The position numbers were made by a program, and so were the translations under genes. This document shows, piece after piece, positions 10,001 through 18,045 of a stretch of 64,000 nucleotides of DNA. Every line of letters begins with the position of its first letter. Position 1 is the first letter of the stretch. Origin of the DNA: Pedobacter sandarakinus. Its GTDB lineage: Bacteria > Bacteroidota > Bacteroidia > Sphingobacteriales > Sphingobacteriaceae. The notes below the pieces were generated by a model. That model was not told where the DNA came from, made no database searches, and saw only the letters and a list, made by a program, of their open reading frames with translations. Where the stretch lies: the NCBI RefSeq assembly GCF_026240095.1, contig NZ_JAPIVG010000001.1, forward strand, positions 1,240,001-1,304,000, written 5' to 3'.

Positions 10001-10214
10001 TCGTTGGATTATTTTTACCTCGGCTAAAGGTTTGGTTGATGGTTCTTCTTACCGATTACCATCATGGGGTTGCTATACGATGGATGGCCAAAATTTAGAA
10101 AGCAACGGCGTTAAGCCAGATATTTTTGTGAAAAATACTTTCGAAGATCGTTTGGCTGATAAAGATCCACAGTTACAGAAAGCCGTAGAAGAGATTTTGA
10201 AAGACCTTAAATAA
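7029..10214 (+). CDS. Tricorn-type protease (S41 family) with signal peptide
   Basis: A 1061-aa secreted protease. The ATG at 7029 precedes a clear signal peptide (FLKSLAAVAFLLPMQLFAQD); an upstream TTG in frame is disregarded. Residues about 25-560 hold TolB/WD40-like beta-propeller repeats (SPDGKLLAFSSNQ, SWSPDGKYIFFTSAR), followed by a low-complexity Lys/Ala/Pro linker, a PDZ domain around 790-860 and the C-terminal S41 catalytic domain. Active-site residues align with the archaeal tricorn set (H746, S965, E1023): His751 in NSSHMGF, Ser968 in QSLSDAEM, Glu1024 in LESNGVKPD. The role, inferred from family, is periplasmic breakdown of peptides. All catalytic residues are intact. Confidence 0.94.
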   Translation: MIKPFLKSLAAVAFLLPMQLFAQDQTYFASYPALTPDAQTIVFSYDGDIWKVAVGGGVASRITAMPGEEINPKVSPDGKLLAFSSNQFGNNDVYVMPINGGDIKQLTFNDASDEVDNWSWDSKSIYFTSGRYNSFSSYMIGVGGGTPVRLFDNYFNTTHHIAESPNGALFFNDTWESYRFPNRKHYKGAYNPDIQSYNPKTKEYKRYTDYIGKDFWTSVDQKGNVYFVSDEGNDEYNLYTFINGKKTGLTKFETSIKRPFVAANGNVVVFEKDYQLYVYNVGTKQTEKVNISTSRNQVLSKEQEYDVRSNISAFDASTDGKKIAFISRGEVFVSDADGKFIRKITNSGERAMECKWLADNKTILFSQTANGYQNWFSIAGDGKGKVKQLTTDQANNRDICLNKSKTMAVYLSGRNELKLLDLKTFDSKTLVTDEFWAFQNSAPSFSPNDEYVLFTVYRNFEQDILVHQIKTNKTINLTNTGVTETGPSWSPDGKYIFFTSARTKPSYPTGMSNAHIYRMALDNYDEPFRSDKFDDLFKESKPAEIKPAVVVTKEKKSKADTAKKAEAKPTPKPASVITINTQDILDRIELVGPAFGGQNGTDVFAKGDKTYVFFTSNHEGGVPGLYRTTIESFEANKTEKVTDGGDYSIVQAGDKYFVLSRGVINKYSLESNKLDKIDHGYKFTRNLNAEFNQMFYETWVGLNENFYDEKFHGVNWDNMRKRYAAFLPYVNNRSDLRTLLNDMLGELNSSHMGFNSSGAEERKNLNYVTNETGIIFENENPLRVKRIAAKSNAAHTGNNVLPGDVLIAVNGIRVQPNIDRDYYFSKPSLDKEMTLTFSRGGKDIFVNLHPESAAMLRANLYDEWITTNRKNVDKWGNNRIAYSYMKNMSGGELESFLLDMVAQEENKDAIILDLRYNTGGNVHDDVLKFLSQRPYLQWKYRGGKLAPQSNFGPAAKPIVLLINEQSLSDAEMTAAGFKQLKLGKIIGTETYRWIIFTSAKGLVDGSSYRLPSWGCYTMDGQNLESNGVKPDIFVKNTFEDRLADKDPQLQKAVEEILKDLK

Positions 10215-10317
10215 TTTTTAATTAGTCGTTGTTTTAACAGTTTTCCTGCCGAAGTAACGATTAATTTTTAAACTCTACACTTATTTCCGTTTCTTTGAAA
10301 CTGGATTTTAAACTTAC

Positions 10318-11064
10318 ATGGCAAACTTATTAACCGACAGGGCTTTTTGGGTAAATTATTGGGAGCGGAAAAAAGGTCTTGCGGTGCAATTACCCGCCAA
10401 TTACTTATTTCATCGGCAACTTGCCGAAGTCGTATCTAAAAACGATGTTAAAGATGCCATTGAACTCGGCGGTTTTCCAGGTTATTATGCTGTGTTTTTA
10501 AAGAAGTATCTTAAGCTTGATGTTACCCTCTTAGATTATTTTGTGCATCCGCCGGTAGTGCAGGCCCTTCTAGAAAAAAATGATTTGAAAGAAAGTGATA
10601 TTCACATCATTGAAACCGATTTATTCAATTATCAACCAGAAAAACAGTACGATTTAGTATTGAGCTGCGGCTTGATAGAACATTTTAACGATACTGCTGA
10701 TATCATAAATCGGCATATTGCCTTTGTTAAACCAGGGGGAACGTTGTTTATAACCCTGCCAAATTTTAACGCGGTTAATGGTTGGTTTCAAAAAACCTTC
10801 GACAAAGAAAACTACGATAAGCATAACATCGAAAGTATGAACCCTCGTTTACTGAAAAATATTTGCGAGGCTGCAGGTTTAAAACAAGTGCAGGCGGGTT
10901 ATTTTGGTCGGTTTAGTGTTTGGTTAGAAGATGAGAGCCAAAAATCCATAGCCGTTCGGTTTTTTAAGAAAGCGGTTTGGATAACCGGTAAAATTTTTAC
11001 GAAAATTATCCCTTTCGATAGCAAAAATCTTTCGCCTTATATTATCTTAGTGGCAAAGAAATAA
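10318..11064 (+). CDS. Class I SAM-dependent methyltransferase
   Basis: A 248-aa methyltransferase of the type 11/12 kind. The SAM-binding motif I is AIELGGFPGYYA, an acidic residue ending the second strand lies in VTLLDYF, and motif IV/V is YDLVLSCGLIEHF followed by VKPGGTLFITLPN. Substrate unknown; the layout matches small-molecule or glycan methyltransferases. It ends 9 bases before the rhomboid gene, so the two may share a transcript. Confidence 0.88.
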   Translation: MANLLTDRAFWVNYWERKKGLAVQLPANYLFHRQLAEVVSKNDVKDAIELGGFPGYYAVFLKKYLKLDVTLLDYFVHPPVVQALLEKNDLKESDIHIIETDLFNYQPEKQYDLVLSCGLIEHFNDTADIINRHIAFVKPGGTLFITLPNFNAVNGWFQKTFDKENYDKHNIESMNPRLLKNICEAAGLKQVQAGYFGRFSVWLEDESQKSIAVRFFKKAVWITGKIFTKIIPFDSKNLSPYIILVAKK

Positions 11065-11073
11065 AAACGCTCT

Positions 11074-12597
11074 ATGTCTGTTAGTTGGGGTTACTCTCCT
11101 AAAATCGAAAAATTTATCCCGCTAGGAGATTTTCCTGCCGATAAATATTTAATTGTTGCACAACAAGCTATTGAAAATCTGGGATGGAAATTGAGTCATA
11201 TCTCAGAGACAGGGTTAATCGCCTATACACCTATTTCATTTCAATCTTATAGTGAAGAAATATCTATAAGAATTCATGGGAATTTCGCCGTAGTGAAAAG
11301 TGAGTGTGTGGGTATCCAAATGCTTCTAAACGATTATGGTAAGAACGATTTAAACTTAGAAAAATTCTTTCACGAATTTGAGTATGTTCAATTTCACTTA
11401 AAAGACGTTTGGGAAGAGCGTATTACTGCATTCCACACCCTCATTGCCGAGCAAGACGATCAGTATTTCGAGAAAGCCCCTTTGGCAATCAAAAACAAAA
11501 TCAAAAACGTTTTATACCTGTTTTTCCCGCAGAAGGGATATTCGGTAACGCCCATTGTGTTGATTTTGAATATAATTGCTTTTGTAGCCATCAGTATTAT
11601 TTCTGCATTTTTCTTCAGGTATGTATTAGCACATTCAGAGAATCTCGATGCAGTTGAAATCCGCCAGCGCATGCAAAACTTTACATTAAACTTTGGTGTA
11701 AACCACCGGAATGCGGTACTCGGTGGGCAGTATTGGCGCCTGGTTACCTATCAGTTTATTCACGGCTCTTTATCACATATCTTTTTTAATATGTACGCCC
11801 TAATTTATCTTGGGTTAATGATCGAGAACAAACTGGGCTGGAAACAATTTCTATTTATCTACCTGGTAAGCGGTATTTGTGGCGGCTTGGTAAGCTTAAC
11901 TTTCCACCAAGAGGGTATTATGCTTGGTGCCTCAGGCGCCATTATGGGTTTGTATGGCGCATTCATAGTGCTGCTCCTTAATAAAACTTTCGAACGTGCT
12001 GCCAATCAGGCATTGTTGTTAAGTACGTTAATCGTTTCATTTTTAGTATTGATAAATGGTGCGTTTGGTAAAAACGTAGATAATGCGGCACATATTGGCG
12101 GCTTTATTTCTGGTGCTATCTTTTGTTACCTTTTTACGGTGAAGCCGAAAGTAGAAATCGATTTTAAACCTTGGAAGCGTTACGCAACAGCTTCGCTCTT
12201 ATTTTTGGGTTTCGCCTGCAGCATGATCTACTTTAGTCCGAAGTATCAAACGGAAGAATTTAAGCTTTTAAGCTACAAATTTAATGGCAACCTAGAGTAC
12301 TTAAATGCAATTACCAATTTGAAAATAGATCTTCCGAAACATGCTAAATTACAATCGATAAAAGAGGATGGCATAGATAGAATGGAGAAAAACCTCGTTA
12401 TCATTAAAAAAATGCAAGCGCTGAACCTAAAGAAACAAGAGGCAAAAGAGAGAGATCGAAAAGTGAAGCTATCAAAGGTTTCTTACCGGGCGGTAATGTT
12501 AATGTATCGAGATATAAATGGTGATAGCACTTTTAGGTATAGTAAGCAAACTTCTAAAGCGCTCGGAGATATGTTTGATCTTCTTTATGGCAGGTAA
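11074..12597 (+). CDS. Rhomboid-family intramembrane serine protease
   Basis: A 507-aa rhomboid. A soluble N-terminal domain of about 165 residues is followed by six to seven membrane helices (residues about 170-390) and a soluble helical C-terminus rich in Lys/Glu. The catalytic dyad is visible: Ser287 in GASGAIMG and His340 in AAHIGGFISG; the upstream HGSLSHIFFNMYAL loop carries the conserved His/Asn that shape the oxyanion hole. It should cleave single-pass membrane proteins in the bilayer; targets are unknown. The long N- and C-terminal extensions are larger than in GlpG. Confidence 0.93.
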   Translation: MSVSWGYSPKIEKFIPLGDFPADKYLIVAQQAIENLGWKLSHISETGLIAYTPISFQSYSEEISIRIHGNFAVVKSECVGIQMLLNDYGKNDLNLEKFFHEFEYVQFHLKDVWEERITAFHTLIAEQDDQYFEKAPLAIKNKIKNVLYLFFPQKGYSVTPIVLILNIIAFVAISIISAFFFRYVLAHSENLDAVEIRQRMQNFTLNFGVNHRNAVLGGQYWRLVTYQFIHGSLSHIFFNMYALIYLGLMIENKLGWKQFLFIYLVSGICGGLVSLTFHQEGIMLGASGAIMGLYGAFIVLLLNKTFERAANQALLLSTLIVSFLVLINGAFGKNVDNAAHIGGFISGAIFCYLFTVKPKVEIDFKPWKRYATASLLFLGFACSMIYFSPKYQTEEFKLLSYKFNGNLEYLNAITNLKIDLPKHAKLQSIKEDGIDRMEKNLVIIKKMQALNLKKQEAKERDRKVKLSKVSYRAVMLMYRDINGDSTFRYSKQTSKALGDMFDLLYGR

Positions 12598-12658
12598 TAG
12601 TTGGTTTTAAAAAGTACGCTTTCATCGGGTAAGATTTATTAAATCAAAGGGTAAGCAT

Positions 12659-13573
12659 TTATCTATTGAAGTAAGGCGCAAATTTCTCGTAAATAAAACG
12701 CCTAATCCGCGTGGCTAAATTGCCCTTTCTTCCAGCTAAAAATGTTTTGATGATTTGATATGCTTCTTTGTTTTCTGCGATTACCTTTGGAAATTGACTA
12801 ATGGGTTTCGGGTTAATTACCACATTATAAATGTCATTAATGCCAGAATGCACTCCAGTGCCATCGTGTCCGATGTTGTTTACCAGTGATTGAGATGGGT
12901 TTAACGTTAGGCCTCCCTTTAAGAAGATAGAGGCGTACCAGCGAATGGCCCAACTATTATTTTTTCCTTTTTTAAAATCTTGCATTTGCTTCCAAAAGTT
13001 CATCTTGTTTTCAATAGCAAAAGCAAACTTCTTCTTTTGGTCGAAGGATCTCATTAAGACATCAATATTGGGTTCGAAATGCTTCCAAGCCCTGCCCCAG
13101 GTTGCCCAGCCCCAACTTGTTGCCGCACGATAAAAGAAGGATTCAGGAAGCACATCGGCTTTCAAGGGATACATGTATGCCCCAACATGCATTACTTTTT
13201 CTTCTTCGCGATATAGGTCTAAAGCATTATTAAAATACAACAGCGTGTGAGGTGAGGTAATTAGATCATCTTCCAAAACAATTACCTGATCGTAATCTGC
13301 AATAAGTTTAGATACACCTTCTATAATTGCGTTTGCTAAACCAGCATTTACCTTACGTTCAAATACCTTAACAGATTTAAACCCTTCGGTATGGTTAATA
13401 ATCGCCCGTACCTCTTCTACCTTTTGCTCATCTGATACAGATTTTGCGCCATCAGAAAAGATAAAAAGCCTGCTCTCGCTAGCCAGCACATTTTGTTTGA
13501 GAAACTTTATAGTTCGCTCAGTGTGCTGGGGGCGATTGTAGACAAATAAGGCTATTGGCGCAAGTTTTTGCAT
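12659..13573 (-). CDS. Glycosyltransferase family 2-like protein
   Basis: A 304-aa sugar transferase. The N-terminus APIALFVYNRPQHTERTIKF is the nucleotide-binding beginning of GT-A enzymes acting on surface sugars; VIVLEDDLITSP supplies the metal-binding acidic motif and ATSWGWATWGRAWKHF is a Trp-rich acceptor block typical of this subgroup. The C-terminus is basic. It is the last gene of a minus-strand run that holds a flippase and two methyltransferases, separated from the preceding gene by about 120 bases, so it may have its own promoter. Confidence 0.87.
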   Translation of the reverse strand: MQKLAPIALFVYNRPQHTERTIKFLKQNVLASESRLFIFSDGAKSVSDEQKVEEVRAIINHTEGFKSVKVFERKVNAGLANAIIEGVSKLIADYDQVIVLEDDLITSPHTLLYFNNALDLYREEEKVMHVGAYMYPLKADVLPESFFYRAATSWGWATWGRAWKHFEPNIDVLMRSFDQKKKFAFAIENKMNFWKQMQDFKKGKNNSWAIRWYASIFLKGGLTLNPSQSLVNNIGHDGTGVHSGINDIYNVVINPKPISQFPKVIAENKEAYQIIKTFLAGRKGNLATRIRRFIYEKFAPYFNR

Positions 13574-13693
13574 GGTTACTATATTACCTTTTAAATTTCT
13601 TTTGAATGTTTTACAGTCAATTTTATTTTAGCTCAGCATTTTTGAGAGATACAGTTGGCTCAATTTATACCGAACCGTAGCATGAGCTATCAC

Positions 13694-14455
13694 TTAAAAT
13701 ATTTGTAAAGTTTGATCTGATTTTTTCGTTAAGACGGTGTATGCATTTGCAAACTGTTCTTGTTTCTTAGTGCCAAGCATCTTGCCTAAGGTAAATTTAA
13801 TGCGATACTCAAGCTCTATTTTTAGGTTGGTTGCAAAATTATTTGGTCTTTTTCTGTTGATGAATTCATTAAATTTCACCGTTTCAGGGGCAGTCATAGA
13901 CACTTTGTCTGCCAAAATTTCTAAACCTTCGCTCTGCAACAAAAACCGTAAAGATGTAGGCGTGTACATGTTAATGTGGCCATAATCTAAGAAGTGTTTC
14001 ATCCGCTTATCTACACCAAAACGATAATCTTTTGGAACCTCTATTACAATATATTTTGCAACGCGTTTAAGTTCTCGTATAAGCACTCGCTCATGTTCAA
14101 CATGTTCTAATACGTGTGCCAGGATAACCAAATCGAAGGTATCATCCGCAAAGGGAATTTTGTAGCCATCAAATGTGTTGGCACTTACCAGTTTGTTTAG
14201 CTTTCTTTCGTTGATGAGATCTACCCCACTTTGTGCAATTTCTAAGGCATAAAGTTCTGGCGCAAAATTCCACTCGTTTAAGAAATGCAGAATGCTACCA
14301 TCGCCTGCACCAACTTCTAATACTTTCTTCGGATCTAAATCTTTACAAACGGTTACAACATTTTGGGCTTTATATTTTGCACCCAACATTCGCCAGGCCA
14401 CGTCGTTATTGGTGTAAAAATTATCGTATGCTGTTTTAACTTCTTCGCTGAGCAT
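13694..14455 (-). CDS. Class I SAM methyltransferase (type 11)
   Basis: A 253-aa methyltransferase: motif I KKVLEVGAGDGSILHFL, post-I acidic residue in LYALEIA, motif IV FDLVILAHVLEHVEH, and a KYIVIEVPKD strand. It sits 15 bases after the end of another methyltransferase-like gene and two genes after a flippase, which suggests that it decorates the exported glycan or its lipid carrier. The substrate is not deducible. Confidence 0.88.
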   Translation of the reverse strand: MLSEEVKTAYDNFYTNNDVAWRMLGAKYKAQNVVTVCKDLDPKKVLEVGAGDGSILHFLNEWNFAPELYALEIAQSGVDLINERKLNKLVSANTFDGYKIPFADDTFDLVILAHVLEHVEHERVLIRELKRVAKYIVIEVPKDYRFGVDKRMKHFLDYGHINMYTPTSLRFLLQSEGLEILADKVSMTAPETVKFNEFINRKRPNNFATNLKIELEYRIKFTLGKMLGTKKQEQFANAYTVLTKKSDQTLQIF

Positions 14456-14470
14456 AAGTGTAAATAATGA

Positions 14471-15118
14471 TTATATCCCCAAACAATTGTCGGCCTTGTA
14501 AAATACAGAGGTAGCTTTTTCATAAAAAAGACCCGGCGAAATCCCACTGAAGCTAATTTCTTTAAAACCTTGTGCTTTAAGCAAAATCCTGGCAGGATTA
14601 TAGACTTCCCGTTCGCTGTCGTCTAACACTATTACCCCATTCGGTGTTAATGCATCCAAACTATATTTGCAACACCTTACCCTATCGCGGCCATCTACAA
14701 TAATAATATCGAATTTCTGATCCAGAAGCGCAGCTTTTTTGGCGTACTCACCATCCCTTTGTAATTCGCAAAATATCATTTCAGCGTTCGCCGGACTGCC
14801 ATTTTTAACCTTATTGTACCAATCTTTATCGTGCTCAACAGAAGTTACAGCGCAAGCTCTTTCAGCGTAAAATATAGTAGAGTTGCCAGATCCATACTCG
14901 AAAACCCGGTGCGATTTATTTATTCGTTCTTTAATAAAATCGATAAATGAATAAGTAACCCAAGGCAGTGGTTTTCCATTTCCATCTACGGCCTGTTTCT
15001 TGTCGAAAGCGGTAAACCACCCAATGCTATTGAGATAACCTTTGTGTCCGTAAGATAATAATGCTTTTAACCTATTAGGTTTTGCAATTAATGTGGTTAG
15101 TGCTTTTAAATTATTCAA
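14471..15118 (-). CDS. Methyltransferase-like Rossmann protein, TTG start
   Basis: A 215-aa SAM-binding-like protein: FEYGSGNSTIFYAER is motif I, TSVEHDKDWY holds the acidic residue after the second strand, and FDIIIVDGRDRVRCC is a metal- or SAM-contacting strand followed by GVIVLDDSER. The domain resembles small O-methyltransferases. No ATG is available near the start; the TTG codon overlaps the TGA stop of the flippase gene (shared TTGA at 15115-15118), a translational-coupling arrangement. Function in the glycan operon is inferred from position only. Confidence 0.8.
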   Translation of the reverse strand: MNNLKALTTLIAKPNRLKALLSYGHKGYLNSIGWFTAFDKKQAVDGNGKPLPWVTYSFIDFIKERINKSHRVFEYGSGNSTIFYAERACAVTSVEHDKDWYNKVKNGSPANAEMIFCELQRDGEYAKKAALLDQKFDIIIVDGRDRVRCCKYSLDALTPNGVIVLDDSEREVYNPARILLKAQGFKEISFSGISPGLFYEKATSVFYKADNCLGI

Positions 15119-16434
15119 CGTTTAAGTATTTTTTGAAATGTTGTGATCAAAAATAGTGATTTTAACATCATAATTCCTTGCTGCCTGGTTTTAGGGATGA
15201 GTAAAACATAGAATGTAGAAACAAAGCATGCAATTAGTGTAGCTAAAGAAGCACCAACACCTGCATATTTGGGTATTAACCAGATGTTAAGTACTATGTT
15301 AACTATAGCGCCTGCGGCTGTTCGGTAAAACGAAATTTTTGTTAATCCCTCTGCAACCAGGTATTGAGAACTGGCCATACCCAGGAATACAAAAATACCC
15401 GACCAAATGTGGATAGATAACATTTCTCCGGCTCCATCGTATTTTCCGTTGTAGATGATGTGAATAATATCTGCGGCGAAAAAACTGATAAACATAGCCA
15501 ATGGCAGGTTAATGTATACCAAAAGATCGTAAAGATTGCCGAGCCGTTTTTGATATCGGCCCAAATCTGTTTTGCGGGCATTAAGCAAAGCTGGAAAGAC
15601 GGAAATCACGATCGCATTTGGAATAAAATACCAAGCCTCGCTTAGGTTTTGTGCACTGCTGTAGATGCCAACGGCTTTACTCCCAACGCTTTTTAACATT
15701 ACCACATCAATTTTCATGTAAATGGTAACCATTACAGCCGAAAGTATTAACGGCGATGATTGACGCAACAGGCTCTTAGCTCTTTGTTTATTAAACGTCC
15801 AATTGAAGATGCTTAAGTTTCTATTCTGGTAAATGATGGTTAAGCCAATAGCTAATACTACAGCGTCTAATACATAAGCTAACACAATATATATTAGCGG
15901 CAGATTTAAACTAATAATGATAATTTTCACCACGGAAGTGATAATTAGGCAGATGTTTTGCACCTGAACCACATATTTCGATTGTACCTGTGATTGAAAA
16001 TAAGCATCGATTATATTGAACGATTTGAAAAAAGAGGCCACAGCAAGCAGGCCAACTAGCAAAGTTAGCGGTTCACCAGGCGCAGGGGATAGCTTGTTAC
16101 TAACCAAGTAGATAATTATTGCAGTAGGAACCAATAATGCATTGGTAACCATTCGAAGCCACAAGGATGTTCCCAGAATTTCATCTTTTTTATTTGGCTG
16201 CTGAATAATTTCTCTAATGATGAAGGTATCTAATCCTAAACCCCCAATCGCAGCTAAAATTGCAACAAGCGAAAGACCAAAACTTAAATCACCAAATAAG
16301 ATAGGGCCAAGGTATCGAGTAATTAAAACATTTACTATTAGGCTTAATGCCTTTCCAAACATTAACCAGCCCGTATTTTTTAAATACTTATTAAATGCTT
16401 CTTCATCAAAACCTTTTATGGCGGGTAATTTCAT
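15115..16434 (-). CDS. Wzx-like polysaccharide flippase
   Basis: A 439-aa integral membrane protein with about 12-14 hydrophobic helices, of the MOP superfamily (oligosaccharide flippases, polysaccharide biosynthesis family). The N-terminus NTGWLMFGKALSLIVNVLIT and the interhelical motif RYLGPILFGDLSFGLSLV are typical. It should move undecaprenyl-linked repeat units from the cytoplasmic to the periplasmic face. It begins 19 bases downstream of the DinB gene and is overlapped by the following gene, so this is an operon. No Wzy polymerase is seen next to it. Confidence 0.92.
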   Translation of the reverse strand: MKLPAIKGFDEEAFNKYLKNTGWLMFGKALSLIVNVLITRYLGPILFGDLSFGLSLVAILAAIGGLGLDTFIIREIIQQPNKKDEILGTSLWLRMVTNALLVPTAIIIYLVSNKLSPAPGEPLTLLVGLLAVASFFKSFNIIDAYFQSQVQSKYVVQVQNICLIITSVVKIIIISLNLPLIYIVLAYVLDAVVLAIGLTIIYQNRNLSIFNWTFNKQRAKSLLRQSSPLILSAVMVTIYMKIDVVMLKSVGSKAVGIYSSAQNLSEAWYFIPNAIVISVFPALLNARKTDLGRYQKRLGNLYDLLVYINLPLAMFISFFAADIIHIIYNGKYDGAGEMLSIHIWSGIFVFLGMASSQYLVAEGLTKISFYRTAAGAIVNIVLNIWLIPKYAGVGASLATLIACFVSTFYVLLIPKTRQQGIMMLKSLFLITTFQKILKR

Positions 16435-16453
16435 CAGCGCAAAGATGTAAAAT

Positions 16454-16978
16454 TTAAATGCTTTGCTGAAAACTCTTTTCTATCCGTTGCAGTTGCTTCA
16501 AATGATGTTTAAGATGTATTTCGATAAACCTTAACCATTGTTTGGCATTGAGGTAACCTAACCTCGGATGTTTGGTTTTAACCTTTGGGTTTGCATCAGC
16601 TATTTTGGCAAACGACTGTTCAAATGCCGTTTCAAATTCAAGAATAAAATCTAAAGCCTCAGTTTTAGCAATCTTTTTAACCCTGCTGGCCAGCCTTTGT
16701 GGCACTTTGTATTTTGCTGCCGGCGGGAAAGCGCCCATAAATAAGATCATTTTTACAGCAAAGTGTGTTGGCTGGTTTTCACCCTTCCCACTAATACAAT
16801 CGTTTAAAGCAATTAGAGAAAGTAAACTGGCATCAAAAATATGCGAATAAACTTCACTGTAACTCCATCCATCTGCCGGCGGTGTTTGCGTAAAAACTTC
16901 ATCTTCATACTGTGCTAACTTCGCTTTATAAGAGTTTACAATGCGGTGTATAGAGCGCCTTACTTTTGCAGTATTCAT
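16454..16978 (-). CDS. DinB-superfamily four-helix protein
   Basis: A 174-aa protein with the DinB/YfiT metal-site layout: His46 in VYSHIFDAS and the paired histidines near the C-terminus (His155, His158/159 in EIHLKHHLKQ). Members are metal-binding enzymes acting on small thiols or are of unknown activity. Spacing to the gene on each side is about 20 bases, so it belongs to the upp-to-flippase run, though a link with either process is not evident. Confidence 0.8.
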   Translation of the reverse strand: MNTAKVRRSIHRIVNSYKAKLAQYEDEVFTQTPPADGWSYSEVYSHIFDASLLSLIALNDCISGKGENQPTHFAVKMILFMGAFPPAAKYKVPQRLASRVKKIAKTEALDFILEFETAFEQSFAKIADANPKVKTKHPRLGYLNAKQWLRFIEIHLKHHLKQLQRIEKSFQQSI

Positions 16979-17001
16979 TGCTAAAGATAACTATTAAAGT
17001 A

Positions 17002-17700
17002 CTAGAATCGCGTGAGCAAATCTTTTAAATGTTTAATCTCATGTTTTACATCAGCAGGCTTTTCTTTTTCCATTGGATTAAAAAAAATTGCCTCCATCCC
17101 AAAGTTTAGTGCACCATAAATGTCAGCTTCTAAACTATCGCCAATCATAATGCTATCTGGTTTGGTCGTCTTGGCTCGGTCTAATGCATATTCAAAAATG
17201 ATCGGACTTGGCTTATTAACCCCTACATCTTCAGAAATGATCACGTTTTGGAAGTATGGATTTAGTTTCGACAGATCCATCTTGGTTAAAGTAGTTTCTT
17301 TAAAACCATTTGAAATAATATGGAGTGTATATTTTTTCTGGAGATAAGCCAATACCATTTCTGCATCTTCAAAGAGATTGGTTTTGGTCGGAGAAATACG
17401 CACATAATCATCCTCAAATTGGTGCGGAACTGCATCAGGATGTACGCCGAGCGCTATAAATGTTTTGCTGAATCGTTGCGAGCGTAGGAAATCTTTAGTG
17501 ATTTTGCCTAAATGATAATCTGCCCACAGTTGGTGGTTATTTTCGGTGTAAGTGGCAATAAAATCTGCGCAGGAAGTTACGCCCAGTGTTGCTAGTTTAT
17601 GGGTGTCATAGAGCTCATTCAAGGTTTCTTCCGCATTGCGGTCGAAATCCCAAATCGTGTGATCAAGATCGAAAAAAATATGCTTTTTGTGGTGATGCAT
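17002..17700 (-). CDS. YjjG-family HAD phosphatase (pyrimidine nucleotidase-like)
   Basis: A 232-aa haloacid-dehalogenase hydrolase. Motif I is FFDLDHTIWDFDRN with nucleophile Asp11 and Asp13; HIISNGF is motif II; VGVNKPSPIIF gives the motif III lysine; MIGDSLEADIYGA is motif IV. Length and the IWDFDRNAEETL cap start match YjjG, a noncanonical pyrimidine nucleotidase. The position two genes from uracil phosphoribosyltransferase supports a pyrimidine role. The start is unusual: MHHHKKH, a natural His cluster at the N-terminus. Confidence 0.9.
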   Translation of the reverse strand: MHHHKKHIFFDLDHTIWDFDRNAEETLNELYDTHKLATLGVTSCADFIATYTENNHQLWADYHLGKITKDFLRSQRFSKTFIALGVHPDAVPHQFEDDYVRISPTKTNLFEDAEMVLAYLQKKYTLHIISNGFKETTLTKMDLSKLNPYFQNVIISEDVGVNKPSPIIFEYALDRAKTTKPDSIMIGDSLEADIYGALNFGMEAIFFNPMEKEKPADVKHEIKHLKDLLTRF

Positions 17701-17717
17701 GTATTTGTTGTCGTTTT

Positions 17718-18032
17718 TTATAAATAAGAAGAAACTTTTGCGGTAAGCTCATCAATCAATTCCTCATCCATGTATTGATAGTCGTCTGGAATATCCAGCA
17801 CAATCATCGAAGCGATAAGTTGACTATTGAATTTTTCTGCTATTTGCTGTTTGTGCTTTTTCTCCATAACGAATATGATATCTGCCCAGGAGATGTGTTT
17901 AGCTGTGAGTTTAATTCTTGCTGAAGGTGCTGTACCTGCAGACCTAACCTGGTGGTTTGGGTGGTTTTTGAAAATGGTTTCGGCGGTGGCACTGCGCCAC
18001 TTATTCCTACTGCACACAAAAAGAATATTCAT
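17718..18032 (-). CDS. Short low-molecular-weight protein tyrosine phosphatase
   Basis: A 104-aa member of the LMW-PTP family, shorter than the classical enzyme of about 155 aa. The P-loop CX5R is CSRNKWRS (Cys7, Arg13), directly after the opening MNILFV. The general-acid region is DIPDDYQYMDEEL near the C-terminus instead of the usual DPF/DPY block, with Asp candidates there. ATG at 18032 is preferred over the TTG codon just before it. It starts 13 bases after upp and ends 17 before the HAD gene. Likely a compact Bacteroidota phosphatase subtype and not a broken gene, because its motifs are intact. Confidence 0.85.
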   Translation of the reverse strand: MNILFVCSRNKWRSATAETIFKNHPNHQVRSAGTAPSARIKLTAKHISWADIIFVMEKKHKQQIAEKFNSQLIASMIVLDIPDDYQYMDEELIDELTAKVSSYL

Positions 18033-18045
18033 CAAAAACGGTATA

